Source: Mesorhizobium sp. WSM3860
GTDB taxonomy: Bacteria; Pseudomonadota; Alphaproteobacteria; Rhizobiales; Rhizobiaceae
Assembly (NCBI RefSeq): GCF_002294995.1
Contig: NZ_NSGF01000005.1
Coordinates: 1 to 64,000, forward strand
Length of the DNA: 64,000 bases
Reading direction: 5' to 3'
Shown here: positions 46,708 through 56,240 of the stretch, piece after piece
How positions within the stretch are numbered: position 1 is the stretch's first letter
Layout: every line of letters starts with the position of its first letter
Made by a program: the position numbers and the translations under genes
The notes under the pieces: model-generated
What the model was told of the DNA's origin: nothing
What the model saw: only the letters and a program-made list of their open reading frames with translations
The model's database searches: none

Positions 46708-46994
46708 CAAAGGCGATCCGGCCCATCCTGGATTGACGAGCTCGATTTTGACGGCGTGCAACCGGACGCCGGTGAACTGAACCCGTTTTCTTTGACATGG
46801 GTCCAGACCAGCCATTCGCACCTTGGCGCAGCTTGCGATACCTATAGGGCCGACCAGCTATAGTTATTGTCAGACCGCATCCGGAAGTCGCGATCCTGAC
46901 CTCAGGTAGTTCGGGCCAGAGTCGGTGCTCGTGCGAGTTGCTCCTAATTTGTAGAGCGTACTCCGTGGTAAAATCCTCAACAAGAGGGCGGCCG

Positions 46995-47200
46995 AATCCG
47001 AGAGGTCTTTGCCCCCAATCTGCGTAGGCTTCGCGAGAAAAAGAAGCTGTCGCAGAGGCGCTGGCACATGAAGCCGGTGTTGATTGAACCTACATCACCG
47101 CTCTTGAGCGCAGTGTATATGCTGCTACCATCGACATGGTCGAGAAGCTCGCTACGGTGCTGGAGGTTGAGCCGGCAACGATGCTCGATCCGCGATCTGA
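46995..47200 (+). pseudogene. XRE-family regulator, frameshifted
   Basis: Combined frames read FAPNLRRLREKKKLSQR and then, after a frame change near 47065, segments like VYAATIDMVEKLATVLEVEP and ATMLD. This is a helix-turn-helix regulator of the same broad family as qseC, broken by frameshifts. Confidence 0.6.
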
Positions 47201-47585
47201 ACAAGCACCGTCTGATGCCGAAATGCCTTCGATCGCCCCGCCAACGCCGGCTGCTGGAACAGCTGATAACGGCGCCCAAGAACAACGGCTTAACCCACTT
47301 TAAGGTTGCCTAAGTGCTTCACCGCCCGCAGTCTTCCGTGGCCAAGTAAGAGCGCGGTGAACGTCGCATGGAATCGTTGAGTTCCTCGACGTAGCGGAAA
47401 CGCTCGAAACCGACCTGCGAGGATCTCGGACATAATGCGTCGCTTACGTGACCGATAGCTCGTGCTGTTCGTGGCTTGAGCGACCAACGTCATCGAAATC
47501 GCATGTCTGATTTGCTGCCCCCGGCCGATGGTTCGGGCAATGACAATGTGGATAAACTAAAGCCGTCCTCCGCTGACCTCCGCGC
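47201..47585. other. Degraded stretch
   Basis: About 385 bases. On the minus strand at about 47300-47360 there is LLLGHGRLRAVKHLGN, which resembles the start motif of ParB/Srx-like nuclease domains, but too little remains to be sure. Nothing else was recognised. Confidence 0.3.
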
Positions 47586-47796
47586 ATAGATATCCGCAAG
47601 CTGGTCGGACGAAATGCACGCTGGATCAGTGAGAAGGCCGCTTGGGGCAGGAGCAAATTGCCGAGAACTTCGGCGTCAGCCAGCAGTACATCAGCGGGCT
47701 GGAGGAGGCCAAAAGGAACCCAATTATCGTCACGCTTTATGAACTGGCAGAAGCCCCCCGTGTCAGCCACACCGATCTGGTGCGACCTGACTGACC
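47586..47796 (+). pseudogene. Second broken XRE-family regulator
   Basis: The frames read DIRKLVGRNARWISEKAA, then GQEQIAENFGVSQQYISGLE, EAKRNPIIVTLYELAEAPRV and SHTDLVRPD with a stop. The helix-turn-helix and C-terminus are clear. A frameshift separates the first part. Confidence 0.6.
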
Positions 47797-48039
47797 AGGA
47801 TTAAGCGCTGTTTGGAAATGCCGCCGACGCGCCGCGGATTTCGACCGCATCCGTCGTTTAGATGATGCTGAGCACCTCGGATACCTGCCGCGCAAGGGGT
47901 TTGTCGTTTGATTGTCGCGGCGGGTCAATCAGGAGCGAAGTTTCCTGGCGTTCCGTATGACGCGGGGCGACCGAGCCGTGCTTTCCTCGGATGGCCTCGC
48001 GCCGCCGGTGGCTCTCGACGTTCCGCTCGAAGATGCCCG

Positions 48040-48331
<292 letters not shown>

Positions 48332-48379
48332 TTACCGCGCGCCAGGGTCGAGGCGCTCGATCGTGCGCCGCGCGCCAGC

Positions 48380-48878
48380 CGGACCGCGAAACGTGGCGCA
48401 TGCGGCGGCACGCGAAGTGTCGATGACACTGTCGGATTCCTTTTGCGTCGACCGCTATCGCGACGAGTTCCTCGAGCTGATGCGTTCGGGCACCTTCGAC
48501 ATCGTCTTTGCCAACAGCCACGAGATCAAGTCGCTCTACCAGACTGCTTCCTTCGAGGAAGCGCTCGCCGCCATCCGCAAGGATTGCAAGATCGCTGCCG
48601 TCACCCGTCCCGAAAAAGGCTCCGTCATCGTGCGCGGCGACGAGACCGTCATCCTCGAGGCGACGAAGATCAAGGAACTGGTCGACACGACCGGAGCCGG
48701 CGACCTCTATGCCGCAGGCTTCCTCTACGGCTACACGATCGGCCACAGCCTTAAGGATTGCGGCGATCTCGGCTCGCTGGCGGCCGGGCTGGTGATCCAG
48801 CAGATCGGCCGCGCCCGCGCCAGAATCTGCGCCGCGAGGCCGAGCAAGCGAGATTGCTATAGCAGCAAGATCGTATGA
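48380..48878 (+). pseudogene. PfkB-family (adenosine-kinase-like) C-terminal fragment
   Basis: An open frame encodes REVSMTLSDSFCVDRYRDEF, LMRSGTFDIVFANSHEIKSL, TRPEKGSVIVRGDETVILEA and VDTTGAGDLYAAGFLYGYTI. DTTGAGD is the catalytic Asp and anion-hole signature of ribokinase-type enzymes. The N-terminal half with the substrate site is missing; only scrambled sequence precedes it. It is therefore a truncated gene, probably a fragment of a chromosomal-type sugar/nucleoside kinase captured here. Confidence 0.75.
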
Positions 48879-49069
48879 GGTGGTGGATAGCGACCTGCGT
48901 TGTTAGCAAAGTCAGGTCGCTAGATCCACACCTTACGCTGGAGGCAAGCATGCCCGTTGCAGCTCTCCAATCCGAAGCGCCTACCGCTATCGGTGCCGAT
49001 TTGGCGTAATCTTAGTCTCGTCGGAACTGAGTCGCTCGAAATGCTTGATCCCCTCGTTGTCGCCAGGTA

Positions 49070-49530
49070 GTGGGCGAGAAGATGTCGAACCACTCGGTGG
49101 TGGCCCCGGCGACGGCGCCGGACTGCTGGGGCGATTGCCGAGCTCAAGAGGAACGCGCAGGGGCGGAACAGACAGTGCTTTCCGATCATCGTGAGGAGGC
49201 CGGGCTCGATCCCTTCTGGATCAATCGGATGTTGGAGAAGGAAGGGATCGAATTCACGTGGTCACGGCCCCGATTGCGAGTTCGCGCTGACACCGCCGCG
49301 CAAAGACCGACCAGGATCGACGGTGAAGCGCCGGTCCGCGCGTTGCTGGCCTACAAGCGAGGGGACCCACGGGTGTCTGCGATGCTCCGGGTGCCGGCGC
49401 CCGAGGAGAAGGACCGTCGCCGCATCATGCGAGCGCAAAGGTCTTGACGAACGAGCGCATGCGTCACGTCAACCGCATCAAAGGCCTGCTGTTCACAGGG
49501 CGTGTCCGGCCATCCACGCGCCATTCGGCA
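49070..49530 (+). mobile_element. IS110-family transposase fragment
   Basis: The frame reads SDHREEAGLDPFWINRMLEK, EGIEFTW, RIDGEAPVRALLAYKRGDPR and VPAPEEKDRRRIMR, and after a frame shift ERMRHVNRIKGLLF. This is the N-terminal DEDD-domain part of an IS110-type transposase. The C-terminal half is missing. Confidence 0.75.
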
Positions 49531-49537
49531 TCGGTCA

Positions 49538-49644
49538 ATTCTTGAGGGCGGGGCGTTTGCCAGTCGGCCCGTGACCGATATGAGATCGCACTGTCTGCCA
49601 TTTGCATAGTTCTTGCGATAGATATCGACTGAAGTGATCTTCAT
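49538..49644 (-). pseudogene. N-terminal stub of an enolase-superfamily gene
   Basis: The minus strand starts MKITSVDIYRKNYANGRQCD and continues to RLANAP. This resembles the beginning of mandelate-racemase/muconate-lactonising proteins, such as the two intact ones nearby (MKIARIVVWEV, MKITSITVWQL). Only about 35 residues remain before the IS110 debris. Confidence 0.5.
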
Positions 49645-49670
49645 GGTGGGTAGCGTCCCGTTGTGCGGGC

Positions 49671-50774
49671 TTAGTCAATAATTACGCTTGCTTGACCAAG
49701 CACGTCGGGGTCCGGATTGACGCCGATCCCCGGCCCCTCAGGCGGCGAGATCTTACCGCCACTCCGCGCGGGTGCACCCGGGTCCAGGCGAGGCGCAACA
49801 TACCCTGACAGGTCGCAGGTGTTCAAAAGCCGGCTTACGGGGGTGGCGGCGGCCAAGTGCAGCAATGCGCCAGTGCTCACATCAGAACCCCACGCATCTT
49901 CGATGCACATCTTGGCGCCGAAGTGCAAGCACAGGTCGCGTAAACGGCGAAGTGCACTAAGTCCGCCTGATTTGGAGAGCTTCAACGCGACTGCATCCAT
50001 GCAGCCGAGATTGTAGGCATGTAACAGGGAGCCAGTGTCATAGCCGTTTTCATCAATCTTCATCAGGAGGCCTGTGGCAGCCCGAACTGCTGCGCACTCT
50101 TCCAAGGTCGAGCAAGGCTGTTCCAGCATGATGTCGAGTGACGCGACGGCTTTGCCAACGCGGGTCGCGTCTAGTCGGCTCGCCCCGCAATTCCAGTCCC
50201 CGTAGACGAGAGGACCGGGACCAACCGCCTCGCGCACTTGGCGAAGGCGCGCTACATCGGTTTCCCAATTGTTGTCGGTACCCAACTTGACCTGGAACTG
50301 CCGCATCCCTTGAGCCAATGCCTCCCGCGCGATGCGCGCCATTTCGTCCGGTCCAATACACGTTATTGAATGATACAGCGGCATGCGTAGTGCCTGCCGT
50401 CCGCCGAGAAGGGAGTAGAGGGGCAATTTTGCGACTTTGCCTGTGATGTCCCAAAGTGCGAGGTCTATGGCGGATTTCGCGTAAACGTGCCCCTGCAGCC
50501 ATGCGTCGAGCTTGCTCATCAAGGCCTCGGGTCCGACAGGGTCGGCTCCGATGAGAACAGGCGCCATATATTCAATCGCCGGGCGGACACCCTCGGCATA
50601 CGCGGGCAGATAGTGTGGGATCGGGCACACTTCGCCCCACCCCGAGATGTCCTCATTGGTATCAACGCGAACCAATACCGATGTCACGATATCGCAAGTC
50701 TTTCCGCCGGCCATGTGATAAGGAACATGGCTGGTTAGGGGAACTTCCCAGACCACGATTCGGGCTATTTTCAT
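49671..50774 (-). CDS. Enolase superfamily protein, hydroxyproline-betaine epimerase (HpbD)-like
   Basis: The 367-residue protein starts at the ATG at 50774. The N-terminal cap contains GWGEVCPIPHYLPAYAEG. The barrel has FQVKLGTD (catalytic Lys), VYGDWNCG (metal Asp), MLEQPC (metal Glu), KIDENGYD (metal Asp/Glu) and ALKLSKSGGL (second catalytic Lys). CIEDAWGSDV near the end resembles HpbD. HpbD enzymes epimerise proline or hydroxyproline betaine at C2. The Rieske oxygenase and the dimethylglycine-dehydrogenase-like gene in the same region fit betaine catabolism. It is on the same strand as the SBP gene upstream, about 140 bases apart. An alternative is another racemase or dehydratase of this superfamily. 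Confidence 0.75.
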   Translation of the reverse strand: MKIARIVVWEVPLTSHVPYHMAGGKTCDIVTSVLVRVDTNEDISGWGEVCPIPHYLPAYAEGVRPAIEYMAPVLIGADPVGPEALMSKLDAWLQGHVYAKSAIDLALWDITGKVAKLPLYSLLGGRQALRMPLYHSITCIGPDEMARIAREALAQGMRQFQVKLGTDNNWETDVARLRQVREAVGPGPLVYGDWNCGASRLDATRVGKAVASLDIMLEQPCSTLEECAAVRAATGLLMKIDENGYDTGSLLHAYNLGCMDAVALKLSKSGGLSALRRLRDLCLHFGAKMCIEDAWGSDVSTGALLHLAAATPVSRLLNTCDLSGYVAPRLDPGAPARSGGKISPPEGPGIGVNPDPDVLGQASVIID

Positions 50775-50915
50775 GCTGATCCTCGTCCAAGAATGAGGGC
50801 ATTGAACCCATCGGTTCAATGCTGCGGAAACACACAGTGCACCGGGGGAGGGTACCGTGGGAAGACGAGTCCCCCGAAAAATACGGGCCGCCGGGTGATC
50901 GGCTGTCCGCGGTTT

Positions 50916-52472
50916 CTACTCCCTGAACCAAGCGCGCTCGGCCAGACGAGCACCGGCCATCGAGCGAACGAGATCAGGACCGGCGGCGCCATCGACCTTG
51001 GTGCTGTAGCCATCCAACGAAGCAGGGAACGCGAAGATGCAATTGCCGCCGTCCTGGCTGCAGATCGCCTGCATTTCCTGATAAATCGATCGACGCTTGT
51101 TCACGTCGAGCTCCGTGCGGGCGCTTTGCAGCATTTGGCCGAAGCGGTCGTTACACCACCTCGTTTCATTCCAGGGAGCGTTGCACTTGAACGCAAGCGA
51201 GAACATCATTCCGGGCGTAGGCCGTGTCCCCCAATAGGTCGTGAAGTACGGCCGCTTCATCCAAATGTTGGACCAATATCCATCGTCTGGCTCTCGCTTG
51301 ACGATGAGATTGATACCGGCGGCTCGCGCTTGCTCGGCCATCAGAACAGCTGAATCGACGGCGCCCCCGAAGGCGGCGTCCGCAGCACTAAGTTCCACAT
51401 CGAGCGACGAGAGCCCGGCCTTCTTCAAATGCCATTTCGCCTTATCCGGATCGTACTTGCGTAGCGGCAAGGCCTTATTGAAAAACGGATCGTTGCTCGC
51501 AATCGGTTGGTCATTGCCGACTTCCGCAAAACCGGAGAAAATGCTCGCCACCAGCTTTTCGCGGTCAATTGCGTATTTGATTGCCTCGCGGACATTGTTG
51601 TCCGTATACGGCTTGTTGCTGATGTCCATGGCGCTGCCAACGTAGGCACCGCCAACCGTCTCCACGATTTTCAGCTGCTTGTTTCGCTTTACCAACTGAA
51701 CGATCTTCGGCTCGATCCGATCAACCGCGTCCACAGCGCCTGTGGTTAGGGCGTTGGCTCGAGCCGTAGCGTCATTGATGTAAGTGAATTCCACGCCATC
51801 GAACCAGGCGCGATCGGCTTTCCAGTAGTTCGGATTGCGGTGGGCACTAAGCGTCACACCCGGCTGGAATTTGTCGAGGATATAGGGTCCCGTCCCAATA
51901 AAAGTGCTCCAGTCTTTGAACCCCTCGGGTACGATCTGAAGGTGGAAATCGCCGAGGATAACAGGAATGTCGACGTCACCGGTCTTGTGTTCAATGACAA
52001 CGACGTTGTCCCCGTCGGCACGGATGTCCGCAAAATCCTCAAGGAGGCCCTTTGCCGCCGACTTAGAGTCAGCTGCAGTATGCCTTTTGAGGGAGTAGAC
52101 CACATCGGCTGAAGTCAGCTTCTTGCCATTCGTGAATTCCACGCCTTTGCGCAACTTGAACGTCCACGTCTTGGCGTCTTTGCTGGCCTCCCAGCTCTCT
52201 GCAAGCTCCGGAACTGGGCTCTTGTCCGGCGCGAGCTCGACTAGATTGTTTCCGAAAAGCCATCCACAGGCATAGTTGGGATCGGAAAAGTAGGACATGG
52301 GATCAAGGCTATCGGCGGTTGCGCCCTGAGAATAGCCTATGCGTAAGGTCCCTCCTCGCTTAGGGGTCGAGGCCGAGGCCCGGCCGCCGTGCAAGCTGAC
52401 GCTTGCAATCGCCGCGGCGCCGGCGACGAGCAAGGTTCGCCGCGTCGGACGCCATGACAAGTGACCATTCAT
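50916..52472 (-). CDS. ABC transporter solute-binding protein, family 5
   Basis: The 518-residue protein starts at the ATG at 52472 (GGGAGA upstream). TRRTLLVAGAAAIASVSLHG followed by ASA is a twin-arginine-like export signal. Family-5 features include AESWEASKDAKTWTFKLRKG, VEFTNGKKLTSADVVYSLKR and FIGTGPYILDKF. It delivers substrate to the permeases encoded divergently from 52672. It is clearly different in sequence from the SBP at 16.3 kb, so a different substrate is expected. The 200-bp divergent region should hold promoters for both sides. Confidence 0.9.
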   Translation of the reverse strand: MNGHLSWRPTRRTLLVAGAAAIASVSLHGGRASASTPKRGGTLRIGYSQGATADSLDPMSYFSDPNYACGWLFGNNLVELAPDKSPVPELAESWEASKDAKTWTFKLRKGVEFTNGKKLTSADVVYSLKRHTAADSKSAAKGLLEDFADIRADGDNVVVIEHKTGDVDIPVILGDFHLQIVPEGFKDWSTFIGTGPYILDKFQPGVTLSAHRNPNYWKADRAWFDGVEFTYINDATARANALTTGAVDAVDRIEPKIVQLVKRNKQLKIVETVGGAYVGSAMDISNKPYTDNNVREAIKYAIDREKLVASIFSGFAEVGNDQPIASNDPFFNKALPLRKYDPDKAKWHLKKAGLSSLDVELSAADAAFGGAVDSAVLMAEQARAAGINLIVKREPDDGYWSNIWMKRPYFTTYWGTRPTPGMMFSLAFKCNAPWNETRWCNDRFGQMLQSARTELDVNKRRSIYQEMQAICSQDGGNCIFAFPASLDGYSTKVDGAAGPDLVRSMAGARLAERAWFRE

Positions 52473-52671
52473 GGAAATTCTCCCATTATACCCCACCCTG
52501 TTTCACCGCTGTTTATGGGGCGAAAAACAGCAGCGCTTTGATAAGCATGCCAACGGAGGTCTTCCCGGCTTATTCATTTTGTTCAACGTCCGCTGATTGA
52601 CGAAGGTACGATTGTTTTATTAATCTGTCCATACAAAAACATTTGTGCCATAACTGTTGGCGGAGGAACCA

Positions 52672-53628
52672 TTGGGAAACATTCCAAAGCTGATAGCCAA
52701 GCGCCTCGGGCTGGGGATTTTTGTCCTATGGGTGGTGTCGCTTATTATCTTCCTCGGGGTATCCCTGCTTCCCGGAGATGTGGCGACCGAAATCCTGGGC
52801 CAGTCAGCGCTCCCTGAAACGGTCGCTGCCTTTCGACACGAACTGGGGCTCGATCTGCCCCTTCACATCAGATATGTGCACTGGCTCGGTGGATTGCTTA
52901 AGGGAGATCTCGGACACTCCCTCGCAAATGGGCGCGCCGTCTCACAGTTGATAGGCGAGCGGCTAGGCAATACCTTGTTCCTGGCCGGCGTTGCGGCCTG
53001 CTTCTCTGTACCGGTGTCCCTCCTCTTGGGGTTGCTCACGGCGCTTTATCGCGGGTCGGTTTTCGACCGGTTCACGAACGCGGTCACACTCACATGGATC
53101 TCATTTCCTGAGTTCTTCGTCGCGTACATCCTGATCATGTTCTTCTCCGTCCAGGCGGGCTGGTTTCCCAGCCTGTCGACGATGAGAGAAGGCGACAGCT
53201 TTACCCATTCCCTCTACTTAGTGACGTTGCCGGCACTGACGCTCACTCTGGTCGTCACCGCGCATATGATGCGCATGACACGCGCGGCAATTATCAGCGT
53301 TCTGGGCAGCCCGTTTATAGAGATGGCAAAGCTGAAAGGCATTGGCCAGCGGCGGGTCATTGTGTGGCATGCGCTACCCAATGCCCTTGCACCGATTATC
53401 AACGTCGTGGTGATCGATCTGGCCTACCTCATTGTAGGCGTTGTGGTGGTCGAAGTTGTATTCGTCTATCCGGGACTCGGGCAGCTGATGATCGACGCCG
53501 TTCAGCGTCGCGATATTACGGTGGTTCAAGCCTGCAGCCTAATCTTTGCAGCCACTTACGTTTTGCTGAACATGTTCGCCGACGTGTTGGCGATTGCGAC
53601 CAATCCGAGGCTAATGTACCCCAAATGA
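52672..53628 (+). CDS. ABC transporter permease, DppB type
   Basis: The likely start is a TTG at 52672, 5 bases after GGAGG; a TTG at 52657 lies before that site. The protein has about 318 residues. It contains GIFVLWVVSLIIFLGVSLLP, GDVATEILGQ, the loop SPFIEMAKLKGIGQRRVIVW, HALPNALAPI and VFVYPGLGQLMIDAV. It spans the membrane about six times. Its end overlaps the next gene by ATGA. Confidence 0.9.
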   Translation: MGNIPKLIAKRLGLGIFVLWVVSLIIFLGVSLLPGDVATEILGQSALPETVAAFRHELGLDLPLHIRYVHWLGGLLKGDLGHSLANGRAVSQLIGERLGNTLFLAGVAACFSVPVSLLLGLLTALYRGSVFDRFTNAVTLTWISFPEFFVAYILIMFFSVQAGWFPSLSTMREGDSFTHSLYLVTLPALTLTLVVTAHMMRMTRAAIISVLGSPFIEMAKLKGIGQRRVIVWHALPNALAPIINVVVIDLAYLIVGVVVVEVVFVYPGLGQLMIDAVQRRDITVVQACSLIFAATYVLLNMFADVLAIATNPRLMYPK

Positions 53629-54536
53629 GTACTCCCGCTGATCATTCCCCACCGCTGAACATAGCCCCGGCCGACCGGCCTCATCGCCAGGATCCCGGCC
53701 GCTTTAGGGCATTGCTCGCAGGCCTTCGCCAGGCGCCTCTAAGCGCCTGGTTCGGTCTTGTCATCGTGGCAGTCTACGTCGTGGTTGCGCTATTTGCGTC
53801 CGTGATCGCCCCATACGGGGAAGGCCAGGTGGTTGGTTCGCAGTTCGATCCGTGGACCGCCCAGTATCTATTGGGTACCGACAATCTGGGTCGGGACACG
53901 CTGTCGCGATTAATATACGGCGCACGAAACACCGTCGGCATCGCGTTTCTAACGACATCGCTTGCCTTTCTTATTGGCGGCGGCGCAGGGCTTGTTGCGG
54001 CTGTGGTCGGTGGTTGGGTCGACCAGGCCCTGGCGCGACTGATAGATATCCTCATGGCAGTCCCGCAGCTGATTTTCGCCTTGCTGCTGCTTACGATTTT
54101 TGGTGCGTCGGTCACTTCGTTGGTTTCGATTATTGCCGTGCTCGACGCGACGCGCGTCTTTCGCCTGGCGCGCGCGGCGGGAATGAACATCGCGGTGATG
54201 GATTATGTGGAGGTGGCGCGCTTGCGGGGTGAGGGGCTGATCTGGATACTCTCGCGAGAGGTGTTGCCGAACATTTTGCCTCCGCTCGTAGCCGAGTTCG
54301 GTTTGCGTTTTTGCTTCGTTTTTCTCCTGATTAGCTCCCTTTCGTTTTTGGGCATCGGCCTGCAGCCGCCCACGGCAGACTGGGGCTCCATGGTGAGGGA
54401 CAACGCAATTCTTATCACCTACGGTGATGTCACCCCACTGTTGCCCGCCGCCGCCATTGCCCTTCTGACGGTCGGGGTAAATTTTTTGGTGGACTGGTTT
54501 CTGCACGAGACGAGCGGTTTAGATGACGAAACTTGA
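53625..54536 (+). CDS. ABC transporter permease, DppC type
   Basis: The 303-residue partner permease has a hydrophilic proline-rich N-terminus and then membrane segments. LLGTDNLGRDTLSRLIYGAR, LIDILMAVPQLIFALLLL and MDYVEVARLRGEGLIWILSR (ATPase-contact loop) are seen. FLGIGLQPPTADWGSMVRDN is the C-terminal signature. The ATG overlaps the stop of the previous gene, and its own end overlaps the ATPase gene by 14 bases. Confidence 0.9.
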   Translation: MSTPADHSPPLNIAPADRPHRQDPGRFRALLAGLRQAPLSAWFGLVIVAVYVVVALFASVIAPYGEGQVVGSQFDPWTAQYLLGTDNLGRDTLSRLIYGARNTVGIAFLTTSLAFLIGGGAGLVAAVVGGWVDQALARLIDILMAVPQLIFALLLLTIFGASVTSLVSIIAVLDATRVFRLARAAGMNIAVMDYVEVARLRGEGLIWILSREVLPNILPPLVAEFGLRFCFVFLLISSLSFLGIGLQPPTADWGSMVRDNAILITYGDVTPLLPAAAIALLTVGVNFLVDWFLHETSGLDDET

Positions 54537-56175
54537 TAGCGTCCGCGGCACCAAAGGCGACGTCGTACTGGACGTGAAAGGCCTTCGAATCCGGGCCAAA
54601 AGCAAAGCCGGTTGGGCCGAGATCGTCAAAGGGATTGATCTCACGCTGCGACGCGGTGAGATACTTGGTCTCATCGGCGAATCCGGGGCCGGCAAGTCGA
54701 CGATAGGGCTTGCAGCGCTCGGGTATGTTAAACCCGGTTGCCGGATCACGGATGGGACCATCCTTTTCGCCGGCGAAGATTTAAGCGAACTTTCCGAGGC
54801 AGAATTGCGCCGGCTACGAGGCGTGAGGATCGCTTACGTCGCTCAGTCGGCGGCAGCTGCCTTCAATCCAGCGCACAGGCTTATTGATCAATACACCGAA
54901 GTTGCCGTCGTTCATGGTATTCGCGATGCTGCGTCCGCGCGCGCTGAGGCAGTAGAACTTTATCGAAAGCTGCATCTGCCCAATCCGGAGGCCTTCGGCG
55001 AGCGCTTCCCGCACCAGGTTTCCGGCGGCCAGTTGCAAAGGGCGATGGTGGCGATGGCGTTGGCTTGCAAGCCGGATATCATCGTCTTCGACGAGCCCAC
55101 GACCGCCCTTGACGTAACCACCCAAATCGAGGTGCTGGCAGCGATCAAGGATGTCGTCCGCGACTTCCATACCGCCGCGATCTATATCACCCATGATCTG
55201 GCGGTCGTCGCCCAACTCGCCGATCGCATCATGGTACTCCGGCACGGCGACCTGGTCGAAGAAGGCAATACCCGGCAGATCTTGGAACAGCCTTCGGCCG
55301 ACTATACCCGCCAGCTACTGGGGCGTGATCCTCCAAAAAGCGACACAACGACCGCAAGTCAAAAGATCCTAACGGTCTCCTCCGTCGATGCCGCTTACGG
55401 CTCGATAAAGGTCCTCCATCACGTCAGCCTCTCCGTAGGGGAGGGCACCACAGTAGCGGTGGTGGGTGAATCAGGCTCAGGAAAATCAACGCTCGCCCGC
55501 GTCGTCACCGGCCTGCTGCCGTGCAGCAAAGGTGCCCTTATGTTCGATGGCAGATCGATTGACTCCTCGCTCAGACGCCGCAGCCTGGATTTACGGCGAC
55601 GCATCCAGCTAGTTCACCAAATGCCCGACACATCGTTGAATCCGCGCCACCGGGTGCGGGAGGTGCTTGGGCGGCCATTGACCTTCTACCACGGGCTCAT
55701 GGGGCGCCTTCGCACAGCACGCATCATTGAGCTGCTTGAGCAGATTGAGCTCGATCTCACTTTTCTGGATCGCTTTCCTGAAGAGCTCTCAGGTGGCCAG
55801 AAACAGCGCTTGTGCATCGCGCGGGCGTTAGCCGCGAAGCCCGATCTGATCATTTGTGATGAGGTAACATCGGCCCTCGATCAATCGGTGGCGCAGGGCG
55901 TCCTTAGGCTGTTGATGGACCTGCAAAAGAATCTGCGGGTTTCATATTTGTTCATCACGCACGACTTGCAGACCGTTAGAGCTATCGCAGACGAAGTCGT
56001 TGTCATGAATCAAGGGCGCATCGTTGAGCAGGGCCCGAAGGACGAGTTCTTCGCCCCTCCACATCATCCTTACACGCAACTCCTGCTAACCTCGGTTCCG
56101 CAGATGGACCCGGACTGGTTGGACTCGATCCGAGAAACCCGTGCAGCGCTGGCCAGAGCGATGAGCCTGGCCTGA
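54523..56175 (+). CDS. ABC transporter ATPase with two fused nucleotide-binding domains
   Basis: The 550-residue protein contains two full ABC domains, replacing separate DppD and DppF. Domain 1 has [31 protein letters not shown] and ITHDLAVV. Domain 2, from about residue 285, has GESGSGKSTLA, LSGGQKQR, LIICDEVTSALD and ITHDLQTV. The C-terminal HHPYTQLLLTSVPQMDPDW is typical of peptide-type ATPases. In domain 1 the Q-loop region reads YVAQSAAAAFNP. Fused ATPases of this kind occur in several rhizobial peptide/opine-type importers. Confidence 0.9.
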   Translation: MTKLDSVRGTKGDVVLDVKGLRIRAKSKAGWAEIVKGIDLTLRRGEILGLIGESGAGKSTIGLAALGYVKPGCRITDGTILFAGEDLSELSEAELRRLRGVRIAYVAQSAAAAFNPAHRLIDQYTEVAVVHGIRDAASARAEAVELYRKLHLPNPEAFGERFPHQVSGGQLQRAMVAMALACKPDIIVFDEPTTALDVTTQIEVLAAIKDVVRDFHTAAIYITHDLAVVAQLADRIMVLRHGDLVEEGNTRQILEQPSADYTRQLLGRDPPKSDTTTASQKILTVSSVDAAYGSIKVLHHVSLSVGEGTTVAVVGESGSGKSTLARVVTGLLPCSKGALMFDGRSIDSSLRRRSLDLRRRIQLVHQMPDTSLNPRHRVREVLGRPLTFYHGLMGRLRTARIIELLEQIELDLTFLDRFPEELSGGQKQRLCIARALAAKPDLIICDEVTSALDQSVAQGVLRLLMDLQKNLRVSYLFITHDLQTVRAIADEVVVMNQGRIVEQGPKDEFFAPPHHPYTQLLLTSVPQMDPDWLDSIRETRAALARAMSLA

Positions 56176-56240
56176 CAGGCTTCAAGCGGCGGCGGCTTAA
56201 GTTACAGGGGCCGATAGCTTCCTAGGTTGGAGACACGCGG

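Noticed and set aside
47300..47400. ParB-like nuclease domain relic
   Set aside because: Only about 15 residues with a loose match remain; not enough to call.
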